5,418 nt of DNA from Flammeovirgaceae bacterium (lineage in GTDB: Bacteria > Bacteroidota > Bacteroidia > Cytophagales > Cyclobacteriaceae): positions 1 to 5,418 of the forward strand of contig CANGUI010000157.1 of the NCBI GenBank assembly GCA_947457025.1, read 5' to 3'. Within the stretch, counting starts at the first letter, position 1. Every line of letters starts with the position of its first letter. Positions 1 to 5,418 of this stretch are shown here, piece after piece. Below the pieces are notes generated by a model that did not search any database, was not told the DNA's origin, and saw only the letters and a program-made list of their open reading frames with translations. The translations under genes and the position numbers were made by a program.

Positions 1-113
1 AAAAATAGCAGTTTTATTTCATACCCGTTTTTTCAGAACAAACCCCTCAAGCAACGTGTTACTGCCCATATGAAATCATCGTCTTCACTGAGCGTTTCCA
101 TCACACTGGATTA

Positions 114-305
114 TTGCTGGTGTATATTGTGTTTTCCACCCTTCCCTTTCATTTTGGGATCATAATTGCGCTTTTTCTCATTACTTCGGGCAGTTTGTTA
201 TGGATGGTTTACCGAATCCTCACCGACACCAGTACACCTGTGGAAAAAACATTTGACGAATACTTTTACGAGGACGTAAACATTAAACGAGAGCGGGAGC
301 AGTAA
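114..305 (+). CDS. Small single-span membrane protein, start uncertain
   Basis: About 63 residues. One hydrophobic segment (roughly residues 13-33, from HFGIIIALFL to LLWMVYR) is followed by a hydrophilic, acidic-then-basic tail (PVEKTFDEYFYEDVNIKRERE). The arginine directly after the span suggests the tail faces the cytoplasm. I do not recognise a named family. The frame has no ATG upstream of the span. It is open from position 9, and the usable starts are TTG at 114 or GTG at 120, with only a weak GGA at 108-110. The N-terminus is therefore uncertain and the protein might begin further upstream with an unusual codon. It is the only plus-strand gene I accept and it converges on the 122-residue gene. 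A coherent membrane segment followed by a charged tail is the main argument that it is real; a chance frame is the alternative. Confidence 0.5.
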   Translation: MLVYIVFSTLPFHFGIIIALFLITSGSLLWMVYRILTDTSTPVEKTFDEYFYEDVNIKREREQ

Positions 306-333
306 AGACAATTGCTCATCCCCCTCGCTTTTT
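292..333 (+). terminator. Weak bulged stem and T-run at the end of the small membrane gene
   Basis: AGCG (292-295) can pair with CGCT (326-329) and GAGCA (297-301) with TGCTC (313-317), leaving a one-sided bulge of about 8 bases. The outer arm runs into five T residues (329-333). This could end the plus-strand transcript, but the bulge makes the stem weak and it overlaps the last codons of the gene. Confidence 0.25.
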
Positions 334-340
334 CAAGAAA

Positions 341-365
341 CGCTGATTTTGTCCAGAGATCAGCG
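341..365 (-). terminator. Stem-loop between convergent genes, likely terminator
   Basis: A perfect 7-bp inverted repeat (CGCTGAT at 341-347, ATCAGCG at 359-365) with an 11-base loop lies 4 bases past the stop codon of the 122-residue gene. Read on the minus strand, the stem is followed by TTTCTTG, a short T-rich tail, so it fits an intrinsic terminator for that gene. On the plus strand no T-run follows, so it is a weaker candidate there. Confidence 0.5.
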
Positions 366-369
366 GATA

Positions 370-738
370 TCAGGCAGCAAAGTGCAGCTGCGGGTTGAGA
401 TTCATTCGAATCTGCTCATCAATCTCCAGGAAAAAGCAATCGTTCGTTAACGTAATCTCATCTTTTTTCTGAAGTTGCTTCAACACAGGCTCGTAGAATT
501 CCATTTCCACATCACGGCCTTTGAGGGGCAACAGCTTTTGAGCCAGATCCATTACGTCACTACGCCGCAAACTTTGCCGGAACTTGTAATCTACGTACGT
601 TGCCAAGTCCGACAGAATTCTGTCAAGCAAAGCGCTGCGATGCTGACTTAACACGCTGCGGATCTGAAAGATTTGAATGTTGAGGTCACGGGCCCGGATC
701 AACCGGGTACCGACCAAACGAGACTTGATTACTTTCAT
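370..738 (-). CDS. Unrecognised 122-residue cytoplasmic protein
   Basis: I do not recognise this family. The ATG start is preceded by an AT-rich spacer with no Shine-Dalgarno site, which is normal in Bacteroidota, and the TGA is followed closely by a hairpin. The first 17 residues are strongly basic (K2, K5, R7, R12, R15, R17). A predicted helical, charged stretch follows (about 20-60), with an Arg-rich turn QSLRRSD (55-61) and a second helical part to about 92. The tail looks like two beta strands, ITLTND and CFFLEIDEQI. There is no signal peptide or membrane segment and a single Cys (101). The basic N-terminus could bind nucleic acid or an acidic partner, but nothing proves this. It lies 133 bp downstream of xylB in the same direction. 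A large AT-rich gap makes a separate promoter more likely than read-through. Coding status is supported by length, start, spacing and non-repetitive composition. Confidence 0.72.
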   Translation of the reverse strand: MKVIKSRLVGTRLIRARDLNIQIFQIRSVLSQHRSALLDRILSDLATYVDYKFRQSLRRSDVMDLAQKLLPLKGRDVEMEFYEPVLKQLQKKDEITLTNDCFFLEIDEQIRMNLNPQLHFAA

Positions 739-749
739 AATTTAACTAT

Positions 750-803
750 CTAAATATTAGTACATAACAAATTTGTAACTCGATTAAATACTAAAATATT
801 TAG
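750..803 (-). promoter_or_regulatory. AT-rich upstream region with nested inverted repeats, probable promoter of the 122-residue gene
   Basis: The outer arms are CTAAATATTAGTA (750-762) and TACTAAAATATTTAG (789-803), complementary except for two extra bases in the second arm. Inside lies the perfect 10-bp palindrome ACAAATTTGT (767-776). Base composition drops sharply here compared with the genes on both sides. On the minus strand TTTG (807-804) and TACAAATTTG (777-768) loosely recall the Bacteroidota promoter elements TTTG and TAnnTTTG, but both the inner spacing and the distance between them deviate. I therefore call a promoter region without naming exact boxes. The repeats could be an operator. 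Confidence 0.4.
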
Positions 804-871
804 CAAACATACAGATCGTTTACCGGATGGCAAGCACCTGACTAACTATTTTTTTGCATTGTGCTAATCCG

Positions 872-2362
872 TCAACTTTTGGCGCTTAATAACCTCTGCA
901 GGTGCTCTTTCCAGCGCCCGAAGATATCCTGGTAACGGGCAGCTAAATCGGGGGAAACACGGTCCGTTCCAAGTTTCCTCAGGCTAAGGAACGCCTCCTC
1001 CCAGGACAGCAATCCGGCTCCGATACCTGCCCCACGGGCAGCTCCTGCCGCACCATCGGTTTCATACCGCTCAAGGGGTACCTGAAGGCAATTCACGAAA
1101 GCTTCCCGGAATACCGGGCTGAGAAACATGTTTGCATGCCCCACCCGAATCACCGTAGGATGTAGACCCATGGATTGAAGAATGTCAAAGCCGTACGCCA
1201 TAGCAAAGACAATTCCCTCCTGCGAGGCGCGGGCAATGTGGGCACGCCCATGCCGGTTCAAATCAATACCTGTTAGATGGGCACCAATTAATTGATTGCT
1301 AAAGAGGCGTTCGGCGCCATTGCCAAACGGGTAAGCCAGCAGCCCATCTGCCCCTACGGCCACAGTTGCCGCAAGGGCGTTGAGTTCCGGATATGCAACC
1401 CTACCCAAAAGTCGCTTATACCAACTGTTGAAAATCCCCGTACCATTGATGCACAGGAGCACACCGTTCCTTGGGTGATTAACCGCATCATTTACGTGGA
1501 CGAAGGTATTTACACGCGATTGCTCATCTGCCACCGGTTGGTTCGTAACGGCGTAAATAACTCCGGACGTTCCTGCCGTGGCGGCCACCTCGCCCGGCTG
1601 CAGCACATGCAAGGCAAAGGCGTTGTTGGGTTGGTCGCCCGCCCGATAAGAAACCGGTATGCACGGCTTCAAGCCAAGTTCAGCAGCAATAGCCGGACGA
1701 AGGCCTCCCTGCCTGGAAAATGTTGCTACTTGATTGGGTAGCAAATCGGGGCTAATACCAAGATCTTGCAGTAATCTGTACGCGGGTTCAGCTTTCTTGT
1801 AATCCCACAAAATCCCCTCCGAGAGTCCGGCAGCCGTAGTGGAAACTTCACCCGTAAGTTGCAGGGCGATGTAATCACCTGGTAACATGGCCTTGGCAGC
1901 TCTGGCAAATACCTCGGGCTCATGCTGCTTTACCCAGGCCAGTTTGGAAGCTGTAAAATTGCCGGGGGCGTTGAGATAATGAGACAGGCAATATACGGGG
2001 CCGAGTTTTCGAAGAGCATCCTCACCGATAGCAACGGCGCGGGAATCGCACCAGATGATAGCGGGGCGCACAACCCGGTGGTGTCTGTCGAGCAGCACCA
2101 GGCCATGCATCTGATAGGCGATGCCTATTGCAGCCACTTCATGGCCATCAATGCCAGCGGAAACCAACGCCTTGCGCAGGGCTATTTGCACAAGCCTCCA
2201 CCATAAGTCCGGATGCTGCTCGGCCCAGCCCGGTTGGAGCGAAATGATTTCCATTTCTGCTTCGGGTTCCTGGGCCTGCCCAACAATACGGCCAGTCGCC
2301 GTTTCCATCAGAGCTACTTTGATGGATGAACTTCCCACGTCAATACCGATCAAGAAACTCAC
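872..2362 (-). CDS. xylB: Xylulokinase (FGGY carbohydrate kinase)
   Basis: ATP-dependent cytosolic kinase that makes D-xylulose 5-phosphate for the pentose phosphate pathway. At 496 residues it is full length. The N-terminal FGGY domain starts with GIDVGSSSIK (6-15, Asp8 in the phosphate/Mg loop) and has YQMHGLVLLD (83-92) and WCDSR (104-108), typical of xylulose kinases. AGDQPNN (241-247) holds the predicted catalytic base Asp243. The C-terminal domain has TAGTSGV (262-268), a GNGAER motif (348-352 plus) and a glycine-rich DGAAGAARGAGIGAG (436-450) of the ATP site. It resembles the Bacteroides type of XylB. The start is GTG at 2360-2362: an in-frame TGA at 2402-2404 with no ATG between, plus a GGAG four bases upstream, supports it. 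It follows the phosphorylase gene after 192 bp and probably has its own promoter. No xylose isomerase gene is in view, so another ketose substrate remains possible. Confidence 0.92.
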   Translation of the reverse strand: MSFLIGIDVGSSSIKVALMETATGRIVGQAQEPEAEMEIISLQPGWAEQHPDLWWRLVQIALRKALVSAGIDGHEVAAIGIAYQMHGLVLLDRHHRVVRPAIIWCDSRAVAIGEDALRKLGPVYCLSHYLNAPGNFTASKLAWVKQHEPEVFARAAKAMLPGDYIALQLTGEVSTTAAGLSEGILWDYKKAEPAYRLLQDLGISPDLLPNQVATFSRQGGLRPAIAAELGLKPCIPVSYRAGDQPNNAFALHVLQPGEVAATAGTSGVIYAVTNQPVADEQSRVNTFVHVNDAVNHPRNGVLLCINGTGIFNSWYKRLLGRVAYPELNALAATVAVGADGLLAYPFGNGAERLFSNQLIGAHLTGIDLNRHGRAHIARASQEGIVFAMAYGFDILQSMGLHPTVIRVGHANMFLSPVFREAFVNCLQVPLERYETDGAAGAARGAGIGAGLLSWEEAFLSLRKLGTDRVSPDLAARYQDIFGRWKEHLQRLLSAKS

Positions 2363-2370
2363 GTCACTCC
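2363..2370 (-). promoter_or_regulatory. Shine-Dalgarno site that fixes the GTG start of xylB
   Basis: On the minus strand GGAG (2370-2367) is followed by TGAC and then the GTG start codon. Spacing is four bases, slightly short but workable. Strong Shine-Dalgarno sites are uncommon in Bacteroidota, so this one is useful evidence for choosing the GTG. Confidence 0.6.
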
Positions 2371-2422
2371 AGTTTAATCGGTGGAAGATGGCAAAACTTC
2401 GTCAAACAACCGCGTTGAATGT

Positions 2423-2491
2423 GGTACTTGGTACCGCTTGCGCTCGATAATCGCGATTCCGGAATATTCGGCTAATGTTTCGAATTAGCCG
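2423..2491. repeat. Chain of palindromes upstream of xylB
   Basis: Five self-complementary elements lie in 69 bases: GGTAC/GTACC around a 3-base loop (2423-2435); the perfect 10-bp palindromes AATCGCGATT (2449-2458) and ATTCCGGAAT (2456-2465), which overlap by 3; the 8-bp palindrome GAATATTC (2462-2469); and an 8-bp perfect stem CGGCTAAT/ATTAGCCG with a 7-base loop (2469-2491). ATTCG (2466-2470) can also pair with CGAAT (2481-2485), which would compete with the last stem. No T-run follows on either strand, so it does not look like a terminator. Regulator binding sites for xylB or a structured leader RNA are the main alternatives. Confidence 0.55.
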
Positions 2492-2502
2492 CTGGCATGT
2501 CG

Positions 2503-2524
2503 AAAAAATTACTCCTCTGGGAGT
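2503..2524 (-). terminator. Possible intrinsic terminator after the phosphorylase gene
   Basis: On the minus strand ACTCC and GGAGT (2511-2524) form a 5-bp stem with a 4-base CAGA loop, followed by AA and six T residues (2508-2503). It lies about 30 bp beyond the phosphorylase stop codon, where a terminator would be expected. The short stem limits confidence. If it works, xylB needs its own promoter. Confidence 0.4.
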
Positions 2525-2538
2525 CTGGCGCCGGGCAC

Positions 2539-2552
2539 CGGTATGGCTACCG
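2539..2552 (-). repeat. Small stem-loop just past the phosphorylase stop codon
   Basis: CGGTA (2539-2543) and TACCG (2548-2552) pair perfectly around a 4-base loop, starting 2 bases after the stop codon. No T-run follows directly. It may help protect the 3' end of the pgmB-phosphorylase message or may be chance. Confidence 0.3.
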
Positions 2553-2554
2553 AT

Positions 2555-4840
2555 TCAAGCTGTAATCAGGTGGATTTTTCCGTTCACCAGGACTTCCAAC
2601 GGCTCACCCGATTCCAGTTTTATTTGTGTGCCGGTACGGCTGATGATGGCGCGAATGACCCGGTTTCGGAATTCCAACCGGAATGAGTAAGACGTCCAAC
2701 GATCCGGAATGTAGGGTCGAAAACTCAGCTTCCCGTCAGTGACACGCATGCCTCCAAAGCCTTTCACCACGCTCATCCACGTGCCGGCCATGGAAGTGAT
2801 GTGGCACCCATCTTCCGTGTCGTTGTTGTAGTCATCCAGATCCAGACGAGACGTGCGAAGGTACATCTCATACGCCTTTTGCTGGTACCCGAGGCGGGAG
2901 GCAAGAATTACATGTACACACGGTGAAAGCGAAGACTCGTGCACCGTCATTGGCTCATAAAAATCGAAATTCCGTTTCAGCGTGTCGAGGTCGAAACGAT
3001 CTTCGAGGAAATACATGCCCTGGAGCACATCGGCCTGCTTGATGAAGCAGGAGCGCAGAATCCGATCCCACGACCACTTCTGGTTCAGGGGCCGATCCTC
3101 GGGCCGCAGGTTATTTACCGTGAGCAACTCTTTATCCAAAAATCCATCCTGCTGCAGGAATACGCCGCGCGTTTTGTCTTCTGGATAGTACATCCTGAGC
3201 CGGATGTCTGCCCAGCGAGCGGTTTCTTCGGCCTCCCGGAAGGAGGTCTTTTGAACGATCTCCTCATAGCGGATGCTGTGCTGTTGCTTCACAAAATCAA
3301 GTACCGACTGGGTGAACTCCAGCGTCCACACCGCCATCACATTTGTGTACCAGTTGTTGTTCACATTATTCTCGTACTCGTTCGGTCCGGTTACACCCAG
3401 CATGACATATTTTTGTTTGTCTGCCGACCAGTTGATGCGCTGCGACCAGAACCGGGAAATGCCAATCAGCACTTCCAGTCCAAACTCCGGCAGGTAGCGG
3501 TCGTCACCCGTGTAGCGCACATAGTCAAAAATCGCATAGGCAATGGCGCCGTTGCGATGGATCTCCTCGAAGGTAATTTCCCATTCGTTGTGACATTCCT
3601 CGCCATTCATCGTTACCATCGGATACAATGCAGCTCCCTGTGTGAAGCCCAGCTTGGCAGCATTTTCAATGGCGCGCTGCAAATGCTTATACCGGTAAAC
3701 CAGCAGGTTACGGGCCACTTTGGGATTGGCGGTAGAAAGAAAAAACGGCAAGCAGTAAGCTTCCGTGTCCCAGTACGTACTGCCTCCATATTTCTCGCCC
3801 GTGAAACCCTTGGGGCCAATATTCAGGCGTTCATCTTCGCCCGTATAGGTTTGTGTTAACTGAAAAATATTGAATCGGATACCTTGTTGCGCGGCCACAT
3901 CACCCTCGATTGTGATGTCGCACTCTTCCCATTTTTTCGCCCATACTGCCTCGTGCTTTTTGCGAAGTGCCTCATATCCGGTGGCTGTGGCATTAGCCAA
4001 TTTGGTGCGGCAAAGGTTGACGAGGAATTCCTTTGGATGGTTTTCGGAGGACAACACTGCCCCATATTTATGGATGACCAGCTCAGCGCCTTGGGTCACC
4101 TCCACCTGCACAACATTATCTGCATACTTTTCGCGGCTATTGGTCGACACGCGGCCGCGAACGGACTCGCCGCCAACGTGAAGGGTATACTCCATGCCCG
4201 TGCAGACATGAAAGAAAGTTTTTTTGGTTTGCGCTGAAACGATGGCCCAGCCAGGTTGCGATTCGTGATAGACGGGATCCCAGAATTTTTCCTGGTAGTT
4301 GGAGTCTTTGTTTTCCACATCGGCATCTACGGGCAGGGTGATCGTGAAATGGGCGGTGAAATCCAGCGGTTTGAGGGTGTAGGAAATGGCGCCTAGTTCA
4401 CCATCGGCCATTGAGCAAAAACGCTCTGCCTGAACCTCCAGCGTACGGCCGTCGGGCAAGTGAGCGATGAATGAGCGCAGCAGCAGTCCGCGTTTCATAT
4501 CCAGCGTTCGCCGGAAACGTTCCACGCGGCAGTGCGCCAGATCCAACTCAAAATTTCCAATCTGAATCCAGATGCCGATCCAGGAGGGCGCGTTCAACAC
4601 CTTGGCGAAATACTCGGGGTATCCATTTTTCCACCAGCCTACGCGCGTTTTGTCGGGATAGTACACCCCCGCCACGTAGCTGCCCTGATGGGTATCCCCG
4701 CTGTAGAACTCTTCAAAGTTTGCGCGTTGACCCATGCGGCCGTTGCCGAGGCTGAAGACACTTTCGGAAATCCGATTGTGATCGGGGTGAAATCCCTCCT
4801 CGACTATTTGCCATTCATGATGTTGGAGATAATTCTTCAT
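2555..4840 (-). CDS. mapA: GH65 disaccharide phosphorylase, most likely maltose phosphorylase
   Basis: Cytosolic inverting phosphorylase predicted to turn maltose and phosphate into D-glucose and beta-glucose 1-phosphate. The 761 residues match the normal family length and no signal peptide is seen. Approximate order: N-terminal beta-sandwich (10-270), helical linker, (alpha/alpha)6 catalytic barrel (320-690), small C-terminal beta domain. The N-terminal YPDKTRVGWWKNGYPEYF, the YWDTE motif (W357, D358) and HESSLSP (634-640) closely follow the Lactobacillus brevis maltose phosphorylase as I recall it. The catalytic acid should be Glu488 in GPNEYENN (Glu487 in L. brevis), and DGCHITSMAG (677-686) lies in the phosphate-site region. 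The loop HNEWEITFE (417-425) corresponds to the loop reported to set substrate choice and has the maltose form, which argues against trehalose or kojibiose. ATG start, no strong Shine-Dalgarno site, A-rich leader of 40 bp after pgmB. No frameshift or missing key residue seen. Confidence 0.92.
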   Translation of the reverse strand: MKNYLQHHEWQIVEEGFHPDHNRISESVFSLGNGRMGQRANFEEFYSGDTHQGSYVAGVYYPDKTRVGWWKNGYPEYFAKVLNAPSWIGIWIQIGNFELDLAHCRVERFRRTLDMKRGLLLRSFIAHLPDGRTLEVQAERFCSMADGELGAISYTLKPLDFTAHFTITLPVDADVENKDSNYQEKFWDPVYHESQPGWAIVSAQTKKTFFHVCTGMEYTLHVGGESVRGRVSTNSREKYADNVVQVEVTQGAELVIHKYGAVLSSENHPKEFLVNLCRTKLANATATGYEALRKKHEAVWAKKWEECDITIEGDVAAQQGIRFNIFQLTQTYTGEDERLNIGPKGFTGEKYGGSTYWDTEAYCLPFFLSTANPKVARNLLVYRYKHLQRAIENAAKLGFTQGAALYPMVTMNGEECHNEWEITFEEIHRNGAIAYAIFDYVRYTGDDRYLPEFGLEVLIGISRFWSQRINWSADKQKYVMLGVTGPNEYENNVNNNWYTNVMAVWTLEFTQSVLDFVKQQHSIRYEEIVQKTSFREAEETARWADIRLRMYYPEDKTRGVFLQQDGFLDKELLTVNNLRPEDRPLNQKWSWDRILRSCFIKQADVLQGMYFLEDRFDLDTLKRNFDFYEPMTVHESSLSPCVHVILASRLGYQQKAYEMYLRTSRLDLDDYNNDTEDGCHITSMAGTWMSVVKGFGGMRVTDGKLSFRPYIPDRWTSYSFRLEFRNRVIRAIISRTGTQIKLESGEPLEVLVNGKIHLITA

Positions 4841-4880
4841 AGCGTCTCTACACGTTCTGTTTGTCTTTTTTTGGTTTTCC

Positions 4881-5418
4881 TCAGATCAACTGAATTTCGG
4901 CCGCCGGAAAATCAGCGGTTCGTTTTACAATCCGATGGGCTTTGCCAACCTGGGCGGCGTCCCCCACCCCTACACACTTCATTCCTGCCGCCAGCGCGGC
5001 TTCCACGCCGGCTTCCGCATCTTCAAAAACCACACAGCTTTCGGGCGGCACGTTCATTTGCTTTGCGGCCTGCAAAAAAATCTCGGGATGCGGCTTGGAA
5101 TGGGTAATCATGGTGCCGTCCACATAGCCGTCAAACTGGTCTTCGATCTGGAGATTTCGCAACACCATCCGCGCATTTTTGCTGCTTGATGCCAACCCTA
5201 CCTTCAACCCATCCCGCCGCAGCTGCTGCAACAAATTTTTTACGCCTGGGAAAATCTCTTCCGGCCGGATGGCCCGGATATCCTCAACAAACCAATTGTT
5301 CTTTCGGGTTGCCAGCGTTTCCTTCTCGGTGTCAGAAAGCGAGCGCCCACCGATTTCGAGTATGATCTCCAGCGAGCGCATCCGGCTCACCCCTTTCAGC
5401 CGTTCATTGTCATGTTCC
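4881..5418 (-). CDS. pgmB: Beta-phosphoglucomutase, 5' end cut off by the window edge
   Basis: HAD-superfamily cytosolic enzyme that converts beta-D-glucose 1-phosphate to glucose 6-phosphate. The frame stays open to the right edge, so 178 residues are visible and about 40 are missing, including the N-terminal DxD nucleophile motif. The visible part carries family landmarks seen in the Lactococcus lactis enzyme: NERLKGVSR at the start (cap-domain substrate loop, Lys and Arg), the ASSSKN phosphate-binding motif, HSKPHPEIF with the conserved HAD lysine, and FEDAEAG with the Mg-binding Glu-Asp pair. The GTG codon at 5388-5390 lies inside KGVSR and so is not the start. The gene ends with TGA 40 bp upstream of the GH65 phosphorylase, whose product is its substrate, so the two are very probably one operon. 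The beta-anomer assignment rests on the motifs plus this neighbour. Confidence 0.93.
   Translation of the reverse strand, partial: EHDNERLKGVSRMRSLEIILEIGGRSLSDTEKETLATRKNNWFVEDIRAIRPEEIFPGVKNLLQQLRRDGLKVGLASSSKNARMVLRNLQIEDQFDGYVDGTMITHSKPHPEIFLQAAKQMNVPPESCVVFEDAEAGVEAALAAGMKCVGVGDAAQVGKAHRIVKRTADFPAAEIQLI

Noticed and set aside
70..165. A 31-codon ATG frame overlapping the start of the small membrane gene
   Set aside because: It is short and has no supporting ribosome site or motif. The overlapping frame has a clear membrane span and tail and is the better candidate.
739..871. Possible small gene or RNA gene in the xylB to 122-residue gene spacer
   Set aside because: I see no open frame with a plausible start and no tRNA-like or other recognisable RNA fold beyond the inverted repeats already listed.
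1292..1741. A 149-codon plus-strand open frame opposite xylB
   Set aside because: It is also in antisense codon register with xylB, has no family motifs, and is fully explained by the conserved kinase on the other strand.
2475..2690. A 71-codon plus-strand frame crossing the palindrome-rich spacer
   Set aside because: It covers the 3' end of the phosphorylase gene, has no recognisable domain, and begins inside the 8-bp stem-loop.
2939..3859. A 306-codon open frame on the plus strand opposite the phosphorylase gene
   Set aside because: It lies in exact codon register with the real gene. Such antisense frames stay open when the sense gene avoids TTA, CTA and TCA codons. The opposite strand encodes a full, motif-perfect GH65 enzyme.
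4213..4223. A run of seven A residues (minus strand) inside the phosphorylase gene, considered as a slippage or error site
   Set aside because: The protein continues in frame through it with conserved sequence on both sides, so there is no sign of a frameshift or of recoding.
4532..5107. A 191-codon plus-strand frame spanning the pgmB-phosphorylase junction
   Set aside because: It overlaps two well-supported genes on the other strand and its translation is rich in Arg, Pro and His, typical of a shadow frame.

Overview
This window reads as ordinary sugar-metabolism chromosome from a member of the Bacteroidota, possibly the order Cytophagales. The phylum is an inference. It rests on the resemblance of the xylulokinase to the Bacteroides type of XylB, the AT-rich spacers, the general lack of Shine-Dalgarno sites, and coding DNA of roughly 50% GC. 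I found no mobile element, CRISPR array, RNA gene, or defence or secretion system, and no previously undescribed system that I could defend.

Layout. Almost everything is on the minus strand, so transcription runs from the right edge to the left. At the right edge (4881-5418) is a beta-phosphoglucomutase gene (pgmB) whose 5' end lies outside the window. After 40 bp comes a full-length family GH65 disaccharide phosphorylase that is very close to maltose phosphorylase (2555-4840). A 192-bp spacer follows, unusually rich in short palindromes and stem-loops. It leads to a complete xylulokinase gene, xylB (872-2362), which starts with GTG behind a clear GGAG site. A 133-bp spacer, very AT-rich in the part nearest the next gene, precedes an unrecognised 122-residue cytoplasmic protein (370-738). 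On the plus strand at the left edge, a small single-span membrane protein (about 114-305) converges on that gene. A hairpin between the two may end transcription.

How the genes work together. The phosphorylase splits maltose with inorganic phosphate into glucose and beta-glucose 1-phosphate. Beta-phosphoglucomutase then converts beta-glucose 1-phosphate to glucose 6-phosphate for glycolysis. The two adjacent genes therefore form a complete ATP-saving maltose route and are very probably one transcript. XylB feeds D-xylulose 5-phosphate into the pentose phosphate pathway. It belongs to a different sugar route and appears separated from the maltose pair by a likely terminator and a structured spacer. 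No xylose isomerase or sugar transporter gene is visible here. The two small genes at the left have no assignable function.
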